NCBI GenBank assembly: GCA_017618935.1
Contig: JAFZTG010000065.1
Location: forward strand, 1 to 32,863
Source: Bacteroidales bacterium
GTDB taxonomy: Bacteria > Bacteroidota > Bacteroidia > Bacteroidales > UBA1715
DNA length: 32,863 nucleotides
Direction: 5' to 3'
Below the pieces are notes generated by a model, which did not search any database, was not told the DNA's origin, and was given only the letters and a program-made list of their open reading frames with translations. This document shows, piece by piece, positions 14,806 to 23,966 of the stretch (within the stretch, counting starts at the first letter, position 1; every line of letters starts with the position of its first letter). The position numbers were made by a program, and so were the translations under genes.

Positions 14806-16299
14806 ATGCAGGGAAAATACGACATAATCATTGTTGGTAGTGGTCTTGGTGGATTAGTATGCGGATATATCCTTTCAAAAAAAGGATTCAAAATTGTCAT
14901 AGTTGAAAAAAACGCTCAAATAGGCGGTTGTTTGCAGTCATTCAGACGCAAGGGAGTGAATTTTGACACGGGAATGCACTACATTGGTAGTATGGACGAA
15001 GGTCAAATCCTTTATCGTTTCTGGAAATATCTTGGCTTAACAGAAACAATTCCTCTCCAAAGATTGAACAACGACGGTTTCGACATTATTTCGCTCAATG
15101 GAACGCAATACAACATTGCTTCGGGGTACGACAATTTCATTCATACTCTGTCACAAAAGTTTCCAAACAACGAAGATGACATTAAGAATTATGTAAAACG
15201 AGTGAAAGATATTGCCGACGCATCGCCATTATATAATCTGAAAAAAATACAAAACAACGTTTTTTTAGAGCCTGATTACATAAAGACGAGCATTAACGAT
15301 TTCATTGCTTCGACAACGCAAAACCCTGTCTTGCAAAACGTATTGGCGGGCAATCTGCCTCTATACGCAGGAGTGAAAGACAAAACGCCGACGTATATTC
15401 ACGCTCTCATCACTAATTTTTATATTCAGAGTGCATTCAGAATCATTGGAGGAAGTAATCAAATTGCCGATTCGCTTGCAAATTCAATAAAACAATTTGG
15501 CGGTGAAATCTTTACCAATGCCGAAGTTGACAAATTCATTTGTAACTCCGAGAAAGCAACTGCCGTGATTCTTACGAATGGTGAACGACTGGAAGCAAAA
15601 AATTTCATTTCGAACGTACATCCACAGGTTACCATAAGCAAGATTGACTCTCCGATGATACGGAAAGCGTATAGAACACGCATCAATAGCTTGCAAAACA
15701 CGATTTCGAATTTCACCGTATATATAAAATTCAAACCAAACACGACACCCTATCTTAATTATAATTACTACTATTACAAGAATGCCGACGTGTGGGCTGG
15801 CAACGACTACAATCCCGAAAAATGGCCTGAACAATTTCTGTTTATGCATCAATGCAAGGAAAAAGACCAGAAATTTGCCGAAAGTGCCGAACTCATTGCC
15901 TATATGAATTACTCCGAAGTAGAACAATGGAAAGATACAACCGTAGGACATCGCGGCGAGGATTACGAACTCTTCAAAAAGCAAAAGGCAGAACGAATGT
16001 TGCAAGAACTTGAGCATTCGTTTCCTGGAATTCAGAACTGCATTGAAACATACTATACCTCATCGCCGTTGACGTATGAGAATTACACCAAAACAAAGGA
16101 CGGTTCAATGTACGGAATCATTCGCGACAAAAATTTCCCCACACAGACACTCGTTTCGCAAAGAACCAAAATACCAAACCTGTTTATGACAGGGCAAAAT
16201 ATCAATTCCCACGGTATTTTAGGTGTCACAATCGGCTCCGTCATCACTTGTGCCGAATTTTTGGGGCTGAACGAAGTTATACAAGAGTTTTACGAATAA
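14806..16299 (+). CDS. Phytoene dehydrogenase/retinol saturase-like FAD oxidoreductase
   Basis: The 497-aa protein opens with a Rossmann FAD-binding motif, IIVGSGLGGLVCGYILSKKG, followed by the acidic VIVEKNAQIGGCLQSF. Further family features are NFDTGMHYIG and, at the C-terminus, the FAD block NLFMTGQNINSHGILGVTIG. The length is typical of the COG1233 group, which includes CrtI-type desaturases and retinol saturases. No other carotenoid gene is nearby, so the substrate is unknown and a lipid or isoprenoid is only a guess. It is the last gene of the FKBP-purM operon and is followed by a hairpin. Confidence 0.85.
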   Translation: MQGKYDIIIVGSGLGGLVCGYILSKKGFKIVIVEKNAQIGGCLQSFRRKGVNFDTGMHYIGSMDEGQILYRFWKYLGLTETIPLQRLNNDGFDIISLNGTQYNIASGYDNFIHTLSQKFPNNEDDIKNYVKRVKDIADASPLYNLKKIQNNVFLEPDYIKTSINDFIASTTQNPVLQNVLAGNLPLYAGVKDKTPTYIHALITNFYIQSAFRIIGGSNQIADSLANSIKQFGGEIFTNAEVDKFICNSEKATAVILTNGERLEAKNFISNVHPQVTISKIDSPMIRKAYRTRINSLQNTISNFTVYIKFKPNTTPYLNYNYYYYKNADVWAGNDYNPEKWPEQFLFMHQCKEKDQKFAESAELIAYMNYSEVEQWKDTTVGHRGEDYELFKKQKAERMLQELEHSFPGIQNCIETYYTSSPLTYENYTKTKDGSMYGIIRDKNFPTQTLVSQRTKIPNLFMTGQNINSHGILGVTIGSVITCAEFLGLNEVIQEFYE

Positions 16300-16307
16300 C
16301 ATATAAG

Positions 16308-16336
16308 GTAGGGCTGCCACCATGTGACAGCCCTAC
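16308..16336 (+). terminator. Hairpin terminator, itself REP-like
   Basis: GTAGGGCTG (16308-16316) and CAGCCCTAC (16328-16336) form a perfect 9-bp stem, with a possible inner CAC/GTG pairing in the loop. TGTATTTTC follows, which gives a weak T-tract. It begins 8 nt after the FAD oxidoreductase stop. The stem sequence resembles mobile palindromic repeats that often sit 3' of genes. Confidence 0.65.
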
Positions 16337-16355
16337 TGTATTTTCACGGATTAAT

Positions 16356-16387
16356 TTGTATAGACGCGATTAATCGCATCTATACAA
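16356..16387. repeat. REP-like 32-bp palindrome, copy 1
   Basis: The 9-bp ends TTGTATAGA and TCTATACAA and the centre GCGATTAATCGC form a palindrome with one mismatched pair (C16365 opposite A16378). A second copy of identical length, with 27 of 32 positions the same, lies at 21744-21775. Such dispersed non-coding palindromes are typical of REP/BIME-type repeats moved by IS200/IS605-related TnpA proteins, none of which is in the window. Confidence 0.75.
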
Positions 16388-16487
16388 GAAACGGTTTGTG
16401 TTACAACAACTTACCAACTAACATCTTTTTTTGTTGAAATTTCATTGTCCAAAACAAAACTTTCAACTATCTTTCAAAAAAAATTTT

Positions 16488-19400
16488 ATGTTAGATATTT
16501 ATAAGGCATCGGCTGGTTCGGGAAAAACCTATACACTCACGTTGGAATACATAAAACTGCTGTTCCACGACCCGAAAAATTATAGGAAAACGCTTGCCGT
16601 CACATTCACCAACAATGCTTGTGGCGAGATGAAAAATAGAATTTTGCGTGCGCTATACCTTCTTTCGTTCAAGGACGATGCCGACTACATAAAAGAACTG
16701 CAAGCAGAAAAATTCAATGGCAAGACGCTCAAAAAAGAAGAAATCCAAGCCACCGCAAAAAAAATCTATAAGGACATTCTTCACAATTATTCGTTTTTCT
16801 ACATTGAAACCATTGACGCCTTTACACAAAACGTAATTCGCAACTTTGCAAAAGATTTGGGACTGCCCCCAAAATTCACGTTGGAACTAAGGCAAAACGA
16901 GATTTTGGAAACTATTGTGAAGAATCTTCTGATAAACTCTCTTGATAACGAGGATTTACATAAGATTCTTGTTGATTTTGCCTACGAAGATATTGAAAAC
17001 AGTACCACAACCGACATAAAAAAAGAAGTCAAGAACGAAAGCAATAAATTTTTCAAGGAACTATATCAGGAGGTAATGACCGATAATCCTCGATCCAACG
17101 AGGAAATAAAGGAAAACATAACAAAATTGTCGCTGTTCTTTGAGAAATTGGAACAAACGAAGAAAAACACGAAAAAACAAGCACAGATTGTGAGCGACGA
17201 AATTGAGCTGGCACTCAAAAAAGCAAACTTAGATGTCAGTTTTTTTAATGCACCTATTCGAGACACATTAAACATCAACGAATTATTTAAATCGGGAAAA
17301 CTTAATGAAAAGGTGTTTTCTCCTATAGATTGTTGTAGCAAAAGCAAGAAAGATAATCATCTTGAAGAACTTACCGAACTATACAATAACGGCGTTTTAC
17401 AAAAACTGAAAAGAATCCAGGATTTAGTTATTGAATACAATACGGCAAAAAAAATATTGGAGCATAAAAAAGGCGTCATTCTTTCGCAATACATTCAGAA
17501 TGAATTAGATACATATTGTAAAGAAGAAAACACATTCTTTTTGGCATTTGCCAACAAATTTCTGAAATCCATCATCAATGGCAGCGATACGCCGTTTGTG
17601 TATGAAAAAATTGGTCAAACCATTGAAAACATTATGGTTGACGAATTTCAAGACACGTCGAAAATGCAATGGGAAAACTTCAAGCCAATTGTACTGAATC
17701 TTTTAAGTAGTTTGAAAAAAGCACTGATTATAGGCGATGTGAAACAGTCAATCTATCGTTTTCGTAACGGGAATTGGCAACTATTGCACAATCTTGAGCA
17801 CGATTCCGAACTTCTCCCCTACATCAACGAAGAAACCATTGACAAACTGAATGTGAACTACCGAAGCAAAAAGAATATCGTGCAATTCAACAACTTTTTC
17901 TTTCAACACTATTCAAAGAAAATCGACAAGAACTTCAATTCGTATTATGGCACGAACAACGACACCATAACCCATATTTACGAAAACTGCTGTCAGCAAG
18001 TGGGGAAAGGCGACGGTGGCTGCGTTGAAATTCAAATTTTTGATGGGAAAGCCGATGACGCACAAGAAGAACTCAACAAGGCATTGGTAGAGAAAGTGGT
18101 TTCGTTGCTGAAATTAGGCAGAAAGCCCGACGATATTGTTTTTCTCTGTTATAAAAACGATGAAATCAGCGATTTGGTAAATCTTTTCAACGAAAAAAAA
18201 ACCGAATATCCCGATTATGCCCCTTATTTTTCAATAATGAGCAAGGAAGCTCTGCTTCTCAACAATTCTTTGGCGGTACAATTTATTATTTGTTACCTAA
18301 AACGCCTGAACGTAAACGACACGAGCAAGGACGCCCAATTTCTCGACAGTTTCTTGACCTACACGTTCAACACGCTTCACAAGACAGGTTTTGAAACCTT
18401 TGCCAAAATTCTGGAACTCCCGGAATATGCCCTCAAACCGATAGTGCAGAATATGTCGATTTTTGAGACATGTGAACATATTATTGAAAACTTTAAATTG
18501 CAAACCTTACCGGAAGAGACAGCGTTTCTTACTGATTTTCAAAACATTGTATATTCTTATTCAAAAAATAACAACACCTGCATATCAAGTTTCTTGGAAC
18601 ACTGGGATGAAATCAAGGAGAAAACCTATCTGCAACAAGCCCAAGCCCATGGCTGTATGAGCGCGGCGACAATTCACAGTTCCAAAGGACTCGAATACCC
18701 CGTGGTCATTATGCCAAGATTCATAAAAGGGAAATATCTCCAAAGAACAGTTCTTTACAAAACCAATTTTGATGACCTAAAACTGGTTGACTTACAAGGC
18801 GACTTGCGACAAACAACGTTGCGAGACGAATATATCGAAGAACAATACAACGTGGAAATCGACGATACCAATGCATTGTACGTTGCGTGTACGCGACCTA
18901 AAGAGGAACTCTACATTTTTGACAGAAGCAGTAGTGGCAAGGAAACGTTTAGAACGATTCTTCTTGGGAAAACGGAGAAAGAGAAGAAAAGTTCCAAGAA
19001 AGACCAAGAACCGCCTGAATCAATTTCACCTTCTGATTTTATTGATAAATATCACGATTGGTTTCAAGGCAATCCCGACCTTGACACGATTGAAATTTCG
19101 GGAAACTGTTTCAGGTTAGGAGAACCAAAACCGTCAAAAGCGACAGAATCTAACGATACGATTGTTACCCAAAACTTTTCGTCGTACACCATTCCTAAAC
19201 TTGTGAACAACGGCGTGGAAAGCGACATAGAGATAAAGCTCGTGCCAGAGAAGAACTCGAAACATTTCATTGAAATGCTTGATCAACCACAAACCGAACG
19301 AGAACATGGTCTGCTAATGCACAAGATTTTGGAACACATCAACACCGTTGCCGATATTGAACGCTATGTTAATCAGTATTGTCCGCCAGAATTGTTTCCA

Positions 19401-19721
19401 ATGGCAGAAAAACAAGAAATTGCAGAAAAACTGAGACAAAAAATCACTGACAAGCGTGTTGCTCATTGGTTCGACGACTCATGGGACCACATTTTGACGG
19501 AGCAACCTTTATTACAACAAAATGGTGCGGAAAAACGTCCTGACCGTATGCTCATCAAAGGAAACGACGTTACCATTATTGACTACAAATTTGGTAAGGA
19601 ACAACCTGAGAGTTACAAGAAACAAGTGAAAGAATACATGAACATTCTGTCGCAAATGGGCTACACGGCACAAGGATTCATCTGGTACGTGGAACTTGAC
19701 GACATTGTGACTGTTGCATAA
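16488..19721 (+). CDS. UvrD-type helicase with C-terminal RecB-like nuclease (AddA/RecB-like)
   Basis: From ATG 16488 the product is 1077 aa; an upstream TTG frame from 16431 is less likely. Superfamily 1 helicase motifs are complete: Walker A ASAGSGKT (7-14), motif Ia AVTFTNNACGEMKNRI, motif II VDEFQDTS (about 384), motif III IGDVKQSIYRFRNG, motif V IHSSKGLEYPVVI (about 729) and motif VI LYVACTRPKEELYIF (about 797). The C-terminus carries a RecB-type nuclease with LLMHKILEHI, RPDRML, IIDYKFG and KKQVKEYM (about 930-1060). The family processes DNA double-strand breaks for RecA-dependent recombination and degrades foreign linear DNA. AddA usually works with AddB; no AddB gene is adjacent, so the partner must be elsewhere. 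It is transcribed alone and converges on the acyl-CoA ligase gene. Confidence 0.92.
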   Translation: MLDIYKASAGSGKTYTLTLEYIKLLFHDPKNYRKTLAVTFTNNACGEMKNRILRALYLLSFKDDADYIKELQAEKFNGKTLKKEEIQATAKKIYKDILHNYSFFYIETIDAFTQNVIRNFAKDLGLPPKFTLELRQNEILETIVKNLLINSLDNEDLHKILVDFAYEDIENSTTTDIKKEVKNESNKFFKELYQEVMTDNPRSNEEIKENITKLSLFFEKLEQTKKNTKKQAQIVSDEIELALKKANLDVSFFNAPIRDTLNINELFKSGKLNEKVFSPIDCCSKSKKDNHLEELTELYNNGVLQKLKRIQDLVIEYNTAKKILEHKKGVILSQYIQNELDTYCKEENTFFLAFANKFLKSIINGSDTPFVYEKIGQTIENIMVDEFQDTSKMQWENFKPIVLNLLSSLKKALIIGDVKQSIYRFRNGNWQLLHNLEHDSELLPYINEETIDKLNVNYRSKKNIVQFNNFFFQHYSKKIDKNFNSYYGTNNDTITHIYENCCQQVGKGDGGCVEIQIFDGKADDAQEELNKALVEKVVSLLKLGRKPDDIVFLCYKNDEISDLVNLFNEKKTEYPDYAPYFSIMSKEALLLNNSLAVQFIICYLKRLNVNDTSKDAQFLDSFLTYTFNTLHKTGFETFAKILELPEYALKPIVQNMSIFETCEHIIENFKLQTLPEETAFLTDFQNIVYSYSKNNNTCISSFLEHWDEIKEKTYLQQAQAHGCMSAATIHSSKGLEYPVVIMPRFIKGKYLQRTVLYKTNFDDLKLVDLQGDLRQTTLRDEYIEEQYNVEIDDTNALYVACTRPKEELYIFDRSSSGKETFRTILLGKTEKEKKSSKKDQEPPESISPSDFIDKYHDWFQGNPDLDTIEISGNCFRLGEPKPSKATESNDTIVTQNFSSYTIPKLVNNGVESDIEIKLVPEKNSKHFIEMLDQPQTEREHGLLMHKILEHINTVADIERYVNQYCPPELFPMAEKQEIAEKLRQKITDKRVAHWFDDSWDHILTEQPLLQQNGAEKRPDRMLIKGNDVTIIDYKFGKEQPESYKKQVKEYMNILSQMGYTAQGFIWYVELDDIVTVA

Positions 19722-19724
19722 AAA

Positions 19725-19750
19725 AGCGGATGCAGTTACCTACATCCGCT
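19725..19750. terminator. Hairpin terminator between convergent genes
   Basis: AGCGGATG (19725-19732) pairs with CATCCGCT (19743-19750). On the minus strand a T-run follows, so it mainly serves the acyl-CoA ligase, whose stop is at 19772. It starts 3 nt after the helicase stop. Confidence 0.75.
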
Positions 19751-19771
19751 CCATATAAACCAATCCTATTA

Positions 19772-21580
19772 TTATGCGAACAATTTTTCCAAGTTGTCCT
19801 TATATAATTGTTTTACAACATTTCTCTTAACCTTCAACGTAGGAGTTAGAACGCCATTGCCAATAGACCATTCGTCGGCAACCAAGTCGAATTTCTTGAT
19901 TTGTTCCGTATCACCAAATTGAAGATTGTATTTATCAACTTCGCGTTTGAAACGAGCAATGATGTCTTTGTTTTTCACCATTTCTGCCGGTGTCGTGTAT
20001 TCAATGCCGTGAGTACCGCACCATGTTTTCAAAAACTCAAAGTTTGGATTGATGATTGCAGCAGGGAATTTTTGATTTTCACCGAATACAACAATATTTT
20101 CGATAAATGGTGACACACCAAATGCACTTTCCAACGTTTGCGGATTTACATATTTTCCGAATGCTGTCTTAAACAACGCCTTGATACGACCTGTCAAAAC
20201 AAGTTGACCACGGTCGGTAAACTTACCAAGGTCACCCGTGTGGAACCAGCCATCTTTGTCAATTACCTCATCGGTCAATTCTTGTGATTTGTAGTAACCC
20301 ATCATCACATTCTGACCTTTACACATCACCTCGCCATTTTCGGCAATCTTGATTTCTACGCCAGGAAGCGGGAAACCAACCGTACCTGCCTCACGAGAGA
20401 ATTTTTCACGGGCACTAACGGCAATCACCGGCGATGTTTCTGTCAATCCATATCCTTCAAACACTGGCATTCCTATCGCAGAGAAGAATGAAACCAAATG
20501 AGAAGGAATAGCGGCAGAACCAGAAACCACGATATCAAAATCGCCACCGATAGCGGCAACAATCTTATTCAAAACGAGTTTTCTCGCTATCGCACATTTA
20601 ATATTGTAGAAGAATGTACGGTCGCAAGCCTCAATCTTATATTGTTTTGCTACTTCGATTGACCAGTAGAACAATTTCTTAGAAAATCCTGTCAGTTTCT
20701 TTCCGTTGTCGTAGATTTTGTCATAGAATTTTTCCAACACTCTTGGTACAGCCGACATCATTGTAGGATTTACTTCCTTGATGTTTTCAGCGATTGTTCC
20801 AAGATTTTGTACATAATAAACTGACATTCCAAGGTATTGGTACAAGAATACCAACATTCTTTCGTACACGTGACACAACGGCAAGAAGCTCAACGAACGA
20901 GTTGACCACGCCGATGGAGTCGTACGCAACGACATTAATTGTGAGATGAAGTTATTATGTGAAAGCATTACACCTTTGGGAACGCCGGTTGTACCTGACG
21001 TATAAACGATTGAAGCCAAATCGGATGATTTCACCGCATCTTTACGTTTTTGCAGCTCTTCAGGATTTTGGTTGTTCTTTCCTAAATCGATAAATTGGCT
21101 GAAATATGGATATTCCTTTCTGTCGATGAACGTATAGAAATGCTTCAAATCCTTTGGCAAATCAGCTTTAACGGCGTTGATTTTCTTCATCACGTCGGCT
21201 CCTTCCATAAACACAACCTTTGCTTCGGAATGTTCAAGAATGTATTTGTAATCGTTTTCGCTCACCGTAGGATACACCGGAACAGTAACAGCACCAATCT
21301 GCATGATACCCATATCAAGCATATTCCATTCTGGACGGTTCGAAGCGATAAGTGCTACTTTGTCGCCTGCCTGAATACCAAGAGCCATCAATGCGTAGCT
21401 AATGTTATTCATATATTCTTGATATTCACGAGGAGAATAATACTCCCATTGACCAGTTTGCTTTCCTGCCAATGCAATGTTCTGACTTGGATAATTTTGC
21501 TCGTAATTGTCAACGATATCAAATAATCTCGTCGGAGTTTTGATGTTTGTAAAATCTCTTAAAATGAATTTATGTGCCAT
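19772..21580 (-). CDS. Long-chain fatty-acid-CoA ligase (AMP-forming)
   Basis: The 602-aa protein is an ANL-superfamily adenylating enzyme of the long-chain acyl-CoA synthetase type common in Bacteroidetes. Visible motifs are the ATP-binding loop YTSGTTGVPKGVMLSHNN (193-210), VFEGYGLTETSPVI, GWFHTGDLGKF with the adenosine-binding Asp, GRIKALFKTAFGKYVNPQTL, and a late LTPTLKVKR with the catalytic Lys of the C-terminal domain. It activates fatty acids with ATP and CoA for phospholipid synthesis or degradation, at the inner membrane surface. It is a single-gene transcript with its own predicted promoter and a terminator at 19725-19750. Confidence 0.94.
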   Translation of the reverse strand: MAHKFILRDFTNIKTPTRLFDIVDNYEQNYPSQNIALAGKQTGQWEYYSPREYQEYMNNISYALMALGIQAGDKVALIASNRPEWNMLDMGIMQIGAVTVPVYPTVSENDYKYILEHSEAKVVFMEGADVMKKINAVKADLPKDLKHFYTFIDRKEYPYFSQFIDLGKNNQNPEELQKRKDAVKSSDLASIVYTSGTTGVPKGVMLSHNNFISQLMSLRTTPSAWSTRSLSFLPLCHVYERMLVFLYQYLGMSVYYVQNLGTIAENIKEVNPTMMSAVPRVLEKFYDKIYDNGKKLTGFSKKLFYWSIEVAKQYKIEACDRTFFYNIKCAIARKLVLNKIVAAIGGDFDIVVSGSAAIPSHLVSFFSAIGMPVFEGYGLTETSPVIAVSAREKFSREAGTVGFPLPGVEIKIAENGEVMCKGQNVMMGYYKSQELTDEVIDKDGWFHTGDLGKFTDRGQLVLTGRIKALFKTAFGKYVNPQTLESAFGVSPFIENIVVFGENQKFPAAIINPNFEFLKTWCGTHGIEYTTPAEMVKNKDIIARFKREVDKYNLQFGDTEQIKKFDLVADEWSIGNGVLTPTLKVKRNVVKQLYKDNLEKLFA

Positions 21581-21599
21581 AACTTTAAATTTGTTTGTG

Positions 21600-21631
21600 C
21601 AAAAATCCTTCGTTTTTTGTTTACAATCAAA
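21600..21631 (-). promoter_or_regulatory. Promoter of the acyl-CoA ligase gene
   Basis: On the minus strand TTTG (21631-21628) and GATTTTTG (21607-21600) are 20 bp apart, one base off the TAnnTTTG consensus. The predicted start near 21594 lies about 14 nt before the ATG at 21580. Confidence 0.5.
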
Positions 21632-21743
21632 AAAATGGTGTACCCGAGCTTATCAATACGCAAAAATCTAAATTCTGGTGCTAAATTCGTTATTATGGGG
21701 TGAAATCAGAAGAGCACAAACGGCGAATATTTCGTCCCTCGCA

Positions 21744-21775
21744 TTGTAGAGACGCGACAAATCGCGTTTATACAA
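21744..21775. repeat. REP-like 32-bp palindrome, copy 2
   Basis: Same length as the copy at 16356-16387 and identical at 27 of 32 positions. It has the ends TTGTA and TACAA and the inner arms ACGCGA and TCGCGT around a CAAA loop. The C-A mismatch of copy 1 is a C-G pair here (21753 with 21766), so pairing has been gained or lost between copies. It lies between the divergent acyl-CoA ligase and ftsX promoters, in an otherwise featureless 400-bp gap (21581-21979). Confidence 0.75.
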
Positions 21776-21906
21776 CAGACATTATTATAATTGATAAAAT
21801 ATGACAAGAAATCAAAACGCTATAAAACAACATTATTCTACCAAAACATTTTTCAGAAAAAAATACATATATATTATATCTTTCTTTCATCAAACTGAAA
21901 AAATCA

Positions 21907-21914
21907 TATATTTG
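21907..21914 (+). promoter_or_regulatory. Predicted -7 box of the ftsX-ung operon
   Basis: TATATTTG matches the -7 consensus, with TTTC (21885-21888) as a weak -33 element 18 bp upstream. The predicted start near 21921 gives a leader of about 60 nt to the ftsX ATG at 21980. Confidence 0.5.
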
Positions 21915-21979
21915 CCAAAAGTTTTTTAACGTGGGGTTGGTATGTACTGTTGGGTAGTAATAAAAGGATATTCGTAACG

Positions 21980-22870
21980 ATGAGACGTAATACAAAGAAG
22001 CAAAACAAGGTGATTCGTCAAAGAATGTTTACTTCATATACATCAACTTTGATAAGTGTTGCACTGGTTTTGTTTGTTTTAAGTTTGATAGGTTTGTTGC
22101 TGACGAGCGAAAGAGCGTTGTCAAATCATGTAAAGGAAAAAATCGGTTTTACTTTGTTTCTCAAATCCGATGTGCGTGATGCCGATATGTTTGAACTGCG
22201 TAAATCCGTTGACGCGATGGAGATGGTGAAGCAGACGGAATTTGTCTCTGCCGAGGAGGCAAGTGCACGTTTGGCGGCAACTCTCGGACAAAATTACGTT
22301 GATTTGGCGGAAGGAAATCCTATTCCACCGTCGTTGGAAGTGCATTTTTATGCAGAATATGCTACTCCCGAAAATTTCGTTTTGATTGAGCAACAGTTTA
22401 AAAATAACGAATTGGTTGATTCCATTCATTATGATAGGTCGCACATACAGACACTCAATTCCAACATTAAAAAAATCAGTTGGTTCTTGTTTGCGTTAAG
22501 CGTTTTGTTGTTCGGCGTTTCTGTCGTGCTGATACATAATACGATACGTTTGTCAATTTATTCAAAACGATTCTTGATAAAAACAATGCAATTGGTGGGA
22601 GCTACGAATCATTACATTCGCTCGCCGTTCCTTTTGCGTGGGGCTTTCCAAGGCTTTTTGAGCGGCTTGATTGCCGTGGCATTGACGGTTGGCATTTTAT
22701 ATTTTTTACAGGCAGGTTCTTACGAAATTATAAAATTCCTTGACTTTGAGCTATTGGGTGTTGTATTTTTGGCCGTCATTTTGATAGGAATGTTCTTGAC
22801 GTTTATTGCGACATTCTTTGCGTTGAATAAGTTCTTGAAAATCAATAAAGACGAGTTATATATTATTTAA
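21980..22870 (+). CDS. ftsX: FtsX, cell-division ABC-transporter-like permease
   Basis: From ATG 21980 the product is 296 aa (MRRNTKKQNKVIRQRMFTSY); a TTG frame from 21950 is rejected. It has the FtsX plan: a basic cytoplasmic N-terminus, one membrane helix (about 24-46), an extracytoplasmic domain (about 50-165), then three membrane helices in the C-terminal FtsX domain (about 170-290). MQLVGATNHYIRSPFLLRGAFQGFLSG is the conserved cytoplasmic block. FtsX works with the ATPase FtsE at the division septum to control peptidoglycan hydrolases. No ftsE is adjacent. It leads the operon DUF3098-uppP-truB-queA-glycosyltransferase-ung, an order whose first part is widely kept in Bacteroidota. Confidence 0.93.
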   Translation: MRRNTKKQNKVIRQRMFTSYTSTLISVALVLFVLSLIGLLLTSERALSNHVKEKIGFTLFLKSDVRDADMFELRKSVDAMEMVKQTEFVSAEEASARLAATLGQNYVDLAEGNPIPPSLEVHFYAEYATPENFVLIEQQFKNNELVDSIHYDRSHIQTLNSNIKKISWFLFALSVLLFGVSVVLIHNTIRLSIYSKRFLIKTMQLVGATNHYIRSPFLLRGAFQGFLSGLIAVALTVGILYFLQAGSYEIIKFLDFELLGVVFLAVILIGMFLTFIATFFALNKFLKINKDELYII

Positions 22871-22871
22871 A

Positions 22872-23159
22872 ATGAATATCTTAGAACAACTCAAATCCAC
22901 AAAAGAGGATAAAAATTTTACGTTTAGCACGACCAATTATATATTGATATTAATTGGTGTTATTATTTTATTTATAGGTTTTGTATTGTTGTCAGGTGGT
23001 GCATCTACCGACCCCGACGTATTTTATACGGCAGGTGAAGGCGAAGCCGACATTTTTAATTTCCGTCGGTTGACATTGGCACCGATAGTAATTTTGTTCG
23101 GATTCTTCTTTGAAATTTTTGCAATCCTTTGGAAACCAAAAACTAAATCAAACGAATAG
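22872..23159 (+). CDS. DUF3098 small membrane protein
   Basis: The 95-aa protein has two membrane helices, at about residues 23-41 ([21 protein letters not shown]) and 70-86 ([18 protein letters not shown]), joined by an extracytoplasmic loop with DPDVFY and a basic C-terminus. This matches the DUF3098 family found directly downstream of ftsX in Bacteroidota. It starts 1 nt after the ftsX stop and ends 2 nt before uppP. The function is unknown; the fixed position suggests a link to division or undecaprenyl-phosphate metabolism. Confidence 0.88.
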   Translation: MNILEQLKSTKEDKNFTFSTTNYILILIGVIILFIGFVLLSGGASTDPDVFYTAGEGEADIFNFRRLTLAPIVILFGFFFEIFAILWKPKTKSNE

Positions 23160-23161
23160 TA

Positions 23162-23965
23162 ATGGATTGTTTACAAGCATTTATACTTGGGTTGATACAA
23201 GGTTTAACGGAGTATCTGCCCGTCAGCAGTAGTGGTCATTTAACGATTGGTGCTCATTTCTTCGGACTTTCGGGCGAAGAGAATTTGTTGTTCAACGTGG
23301 TTGTGCACGTTGCAACGGTTTGTAGCACCTTTGTGATTCTTTGGAAAGAAATCGTCTGGATTTTCAAAGGTTGTCTGAAATTTGAAATGAACGACGAGAT
23401 GAGATATTTCTTCAATATCCTTATTTCAATGATTCCTGTGGGAATTGTTGGCGTATTTTTCAAAGATACGGTTGAGGAAATCTTTGGTTCTGGATTGCTG
23501 ATTGTTGGCATCATGTTGCTCGTTACGGCTTCGCTGTTAGCATTCTCGTACAATGCGAAACCTCGTCAGAAGGAAACTATTTCGTTACGCGACGCCTTTA
23601 TCATTGGTGTGGCACAAGCGTGTGCCGTTATGCCTGGATTGTCGCGCTCGGGTTCTACCATTGCCACGGGTTTGTTGTTGGGAAATAAGAAAGAGAATCT
23701 CGCTCAATTTTCATTCTTGATGGTGATTCCTCCTATTCTTGGCGAGGCGTTGCTCGATGTACTGAAGATTGCGAAAAACGGTTACGAGACCGTTGCCTCA
23801 GGCATTTCTCCATCGGCAATGATAGTAGGTTTCTTGACGGCGTTCGTTGCAGGCTGTTTTGCGTGCCGTTGGATGATTAACATCGTTAAGAAAGGCAAAC
23901 TGATTTATTTTGCGATATATTGTGCGATTGTGGCAATCGTAACATTAATATACACACTTTGTTAG
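23162..23965 (+). CDS. uppP: UppP (BacA), undecaprenyl-diphosphate phosphatase
   Basis: The 267-aa polytopic membrane protein shows both BacA-type signatures: [17 protein letters not shown] (about 14-30) and [17 protein letters not shown] (about 158-174). It removes a phosphate from undecaprenyl diphosphate, regenerating the lipid carrier for peptidoglycan and O-antigen synthesis, and can confer bacitracin tolerance. The length is normal. It is packed in the operon, 2 nt after DUF3098 and 1 nt before truB. Confidence 0.96.
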   Translation: MDCLQAFILGLIQGLTEYLPVSSSGHLTIGAHFFGLSGEENLLFNVVVHVATVCSTFVILWKEIVWIFKGCLKFEMNDEMRYFFNILISMIPVGIVGVFFKDTVEEIFGSGLLIVGIMLLVTASLLAFSYNAKPRQKETISLRDAFIIGVAQACAVMPGLSRSGSTIATGLLLGNKKENLAQFSFLMVIPPILGEALLDVLKIAKNGYETVASGISPSAMIVGFLTAFVAGCFACRWMINIVKKGKLIYFAIYCAIVAIVTLIYTLC

Positions 23966-23966
23966 T

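Noticed and set aside
15484..16017. A 177-codon minus-strand frame
   Set aside because: Antisense to the FAD oxidoreductase, low-complexity hydrophobic product, no ribosome-binding context.
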